This document shows positions 5,900 through 6,577 of a stretch of DNA of 6,577 nt, one piece after another. The stretch's first letter is position 1. Each line of letters starts with the position of its first letter. The notes under the pieces were generated by a model that searched no databases, was not told where the DNA came from, and worked only from the letters and a program-made list of their open reading frames with translations. The translations under genes were made by a program, and so were the position numbers. The stretch is from UBA2239 sp050177075 (GTDB taxonomy: Bacteria > Pseudomonadota > Gammaproteobacteria > Burkholderiales > UBA9220), in contig JBFXHL010000122.1 of the NCBI GenBank assembly GCA_050177075.1, positions 1-6,577 of the forward strand. Reading direction: 5' to 3'.

Positions 5900-6328
5900 T
5901 TATTTCTTTTTGTGCAACTTGTAGCGGTGCAGGGAACGCAGTTGAGCCGTTGCAATAGCCAGCTCCGTTTGGGCCCGCGCCAAATCCATTTCGGATTCCC
6001 GATGCTGCAGGGCTTCCTCGGCCCGTTTCTGGGCTTCCAGGGCTTTGGCTTCGTCCAGGTCCTTGCCACGGATGGCGGTATCGGACAGGATGGTCACCAG
6101 CTGAGGCTGCACTTCAAGAATGCCGCCGGAAACGAAGATTACCTCTTCGTCCTCCTGAAACGGCACCTTGATACGCACGGTGCCAGGCTTGATGCGGGTG
6201 AGCAGCGGTGCATGGCGGGGAACGATGCCCAGCTCCCCCGCCTCGCCAGGAACCACCACCATCTCGGCTTGGCCGGAGAACAGGCTTTGTTCCGCGCTGA
6301 CCACGTCCACGTGTATCGTCATTGCCAT
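5900..6328 (-). CDS. atpC: F1Fo ATP synthase epsilon subunit
   Basis: Epsilon is part of the F1 central stalk with gamma. It couples rotation to catalysis and can inhibit ATP hydrolysis by extending its C-terminal helices. The 142 residues are the usual length (about 139 in E. coli). Residues 1-85 form the beta-sandwich: MAMTIHVDVVSAEQ, GELGIVPRHAPLLT (31-44) and SGGILEVQP (67-75). TAIRGKDLDEA (84-94) leads into the charged helical hairpin to about 135, with a Lys-rich end. The ATG start matches the family MAMT terminus and has AAGGAG 7 nt upstream, which overlaps the atpD stop. It is the last gene of the atp operon, followed by a terminator. Confidence 0.97.
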   Translation of the reverse strand: MAMTIHVDVVSAEQSLFSGQAEMVVVPGEAGELGIVPRHAPLLTRIKPGTVRIKVPFQEDEEVIFVSGGILEVQPQLVTILSDTAIRGKDLDEAKALEAQKRAEEALQHRESEMDLARAQTELAIATAQLRSLHRYKLHKKK

Positions 6329-6339
6329 GATGGCACTCC

Positions 6340-6577
6340 TTACTGGATGGACTTGGCCTTCTCGACCGCCTCGTCAATGGTGCCAACCATGTAGAAGGCC
6401 TGCTCGGGCAGGTGGTCGAAGTCGCCATTGACGATGCCCTTGAAGCCGGCGATGGTGTCTTTGAGGGACACGTACTTGCCAGGGGCGACGGTGAACACTT
6501 CCGCCACGAAGAAAGGCTGGGACAGGAAGCGCTGGATCTTACGAGCGCGAGCCACGGCCTGCTTGTCTTCGGGGGAC
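6340..6577 (-). CDS. atpD: F1Fo ATP synthase beta subunit, C-terminal 78 residues (partial)
   Basis: Beta carries the catalytic nucleotide sites of F1. Only the C-terminal helical domain is in the window; the gene continues past base 6577. The frame reads SPEDKQAVARARKIQRF, then LSQPFFVAEVFTVAPGKYVS, and ends DHLPEQAFYMVGTIDEAVEKAK-SIQ, all highly conserved in bacterial beta subunits. The P-loop and catalytic residues lie outside. Its TAA is 11 nt before the atpC start, so the two genes share one transcript. Confidence 0.97.
   Translation of the reverse strand, partial: SPEDKQAVARARKIQRFLSQPFFVAEVFTVAPGKYVSLKDTIAGFKGIVNGDFDHLPEQAFYMVGTIDEAVEKAKSIQ

Noticed and set aside
5890..5900. Palindrome ACCGTAACGGT overlapping the atpC stop
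   Set aside because: A 5-bp dyad with a one-base centre cannot form a stable hairpin, and its position in the stop codon region suggests chance.

Overview
This window looks like a chromosomal segment of a GC-rich gammaproteobacterium or betaproteobacterium that can fix CO2. The gene order atpD-atpC-glmU-glmS, the family-typical protein sequences and an octameric-type (bacterial) phosphoribulokinase support this. I cannot name the genus; an autotrophic sulfur or nitrogen oxidiser, or a Calvin-cycle methanotroph, would fit. Every host gene is on the minus strand, so the functional order runs from high to low coordinates. The only plus-strand gene belongs to an insertion sequence at the left edge.

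Layout, right to left: the 3' end of atpD (F1 ATP synthase beta), then atpC (epsilon) 11 nt later. A strong intrinsic terminator with a GCAA loop closes the ATP synthase operon. Then come glmU and glmS, 13 nt apart, which are the last and first committed enzymes of UDP-N-acetylglucosamine synthesis. A 104-nt gap follows, holding a GC-rich inverted repeat and a good sigma70-type promoter candidate for the phosphoribulokinase gene (prk). A textbook terminator closes prk. A GAF-GGDEF diguanylate cyclase gene with its own promoter candidate, a GTG start and a perfect Shine-Dalgarno follows. Its stop codon lies 11 nt from the right end of an IS5-type insertion sequence, whose transposase C-terminus points toward it.

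How it fits together: the ATP synthase, cell-wall precursor and prk genes are co-oriented housekeeping or autotrophy genes, separated by terminators into about four transcription units. Prk stands alone here, with no RuBisCO or other cbb gene in view, but it keeps the substrate-binding, catalytic and NADH-regulatory residues of the Calvin-cycle enzyme. The cyclase keeps its active-site and product-inhibition residues but has some unusual substitutions.

I do not see a new multi-gene system. The most distinctive observations are: a 16-bp tandem duplication in the transposase that appears to have bypassed its native stop codon; an inverted repeat that overlaps the prk promoter; a glmU start directly behind a terminator with no obvious ribosome-binding site; and an isolated prk with an apparently intact NADH site.
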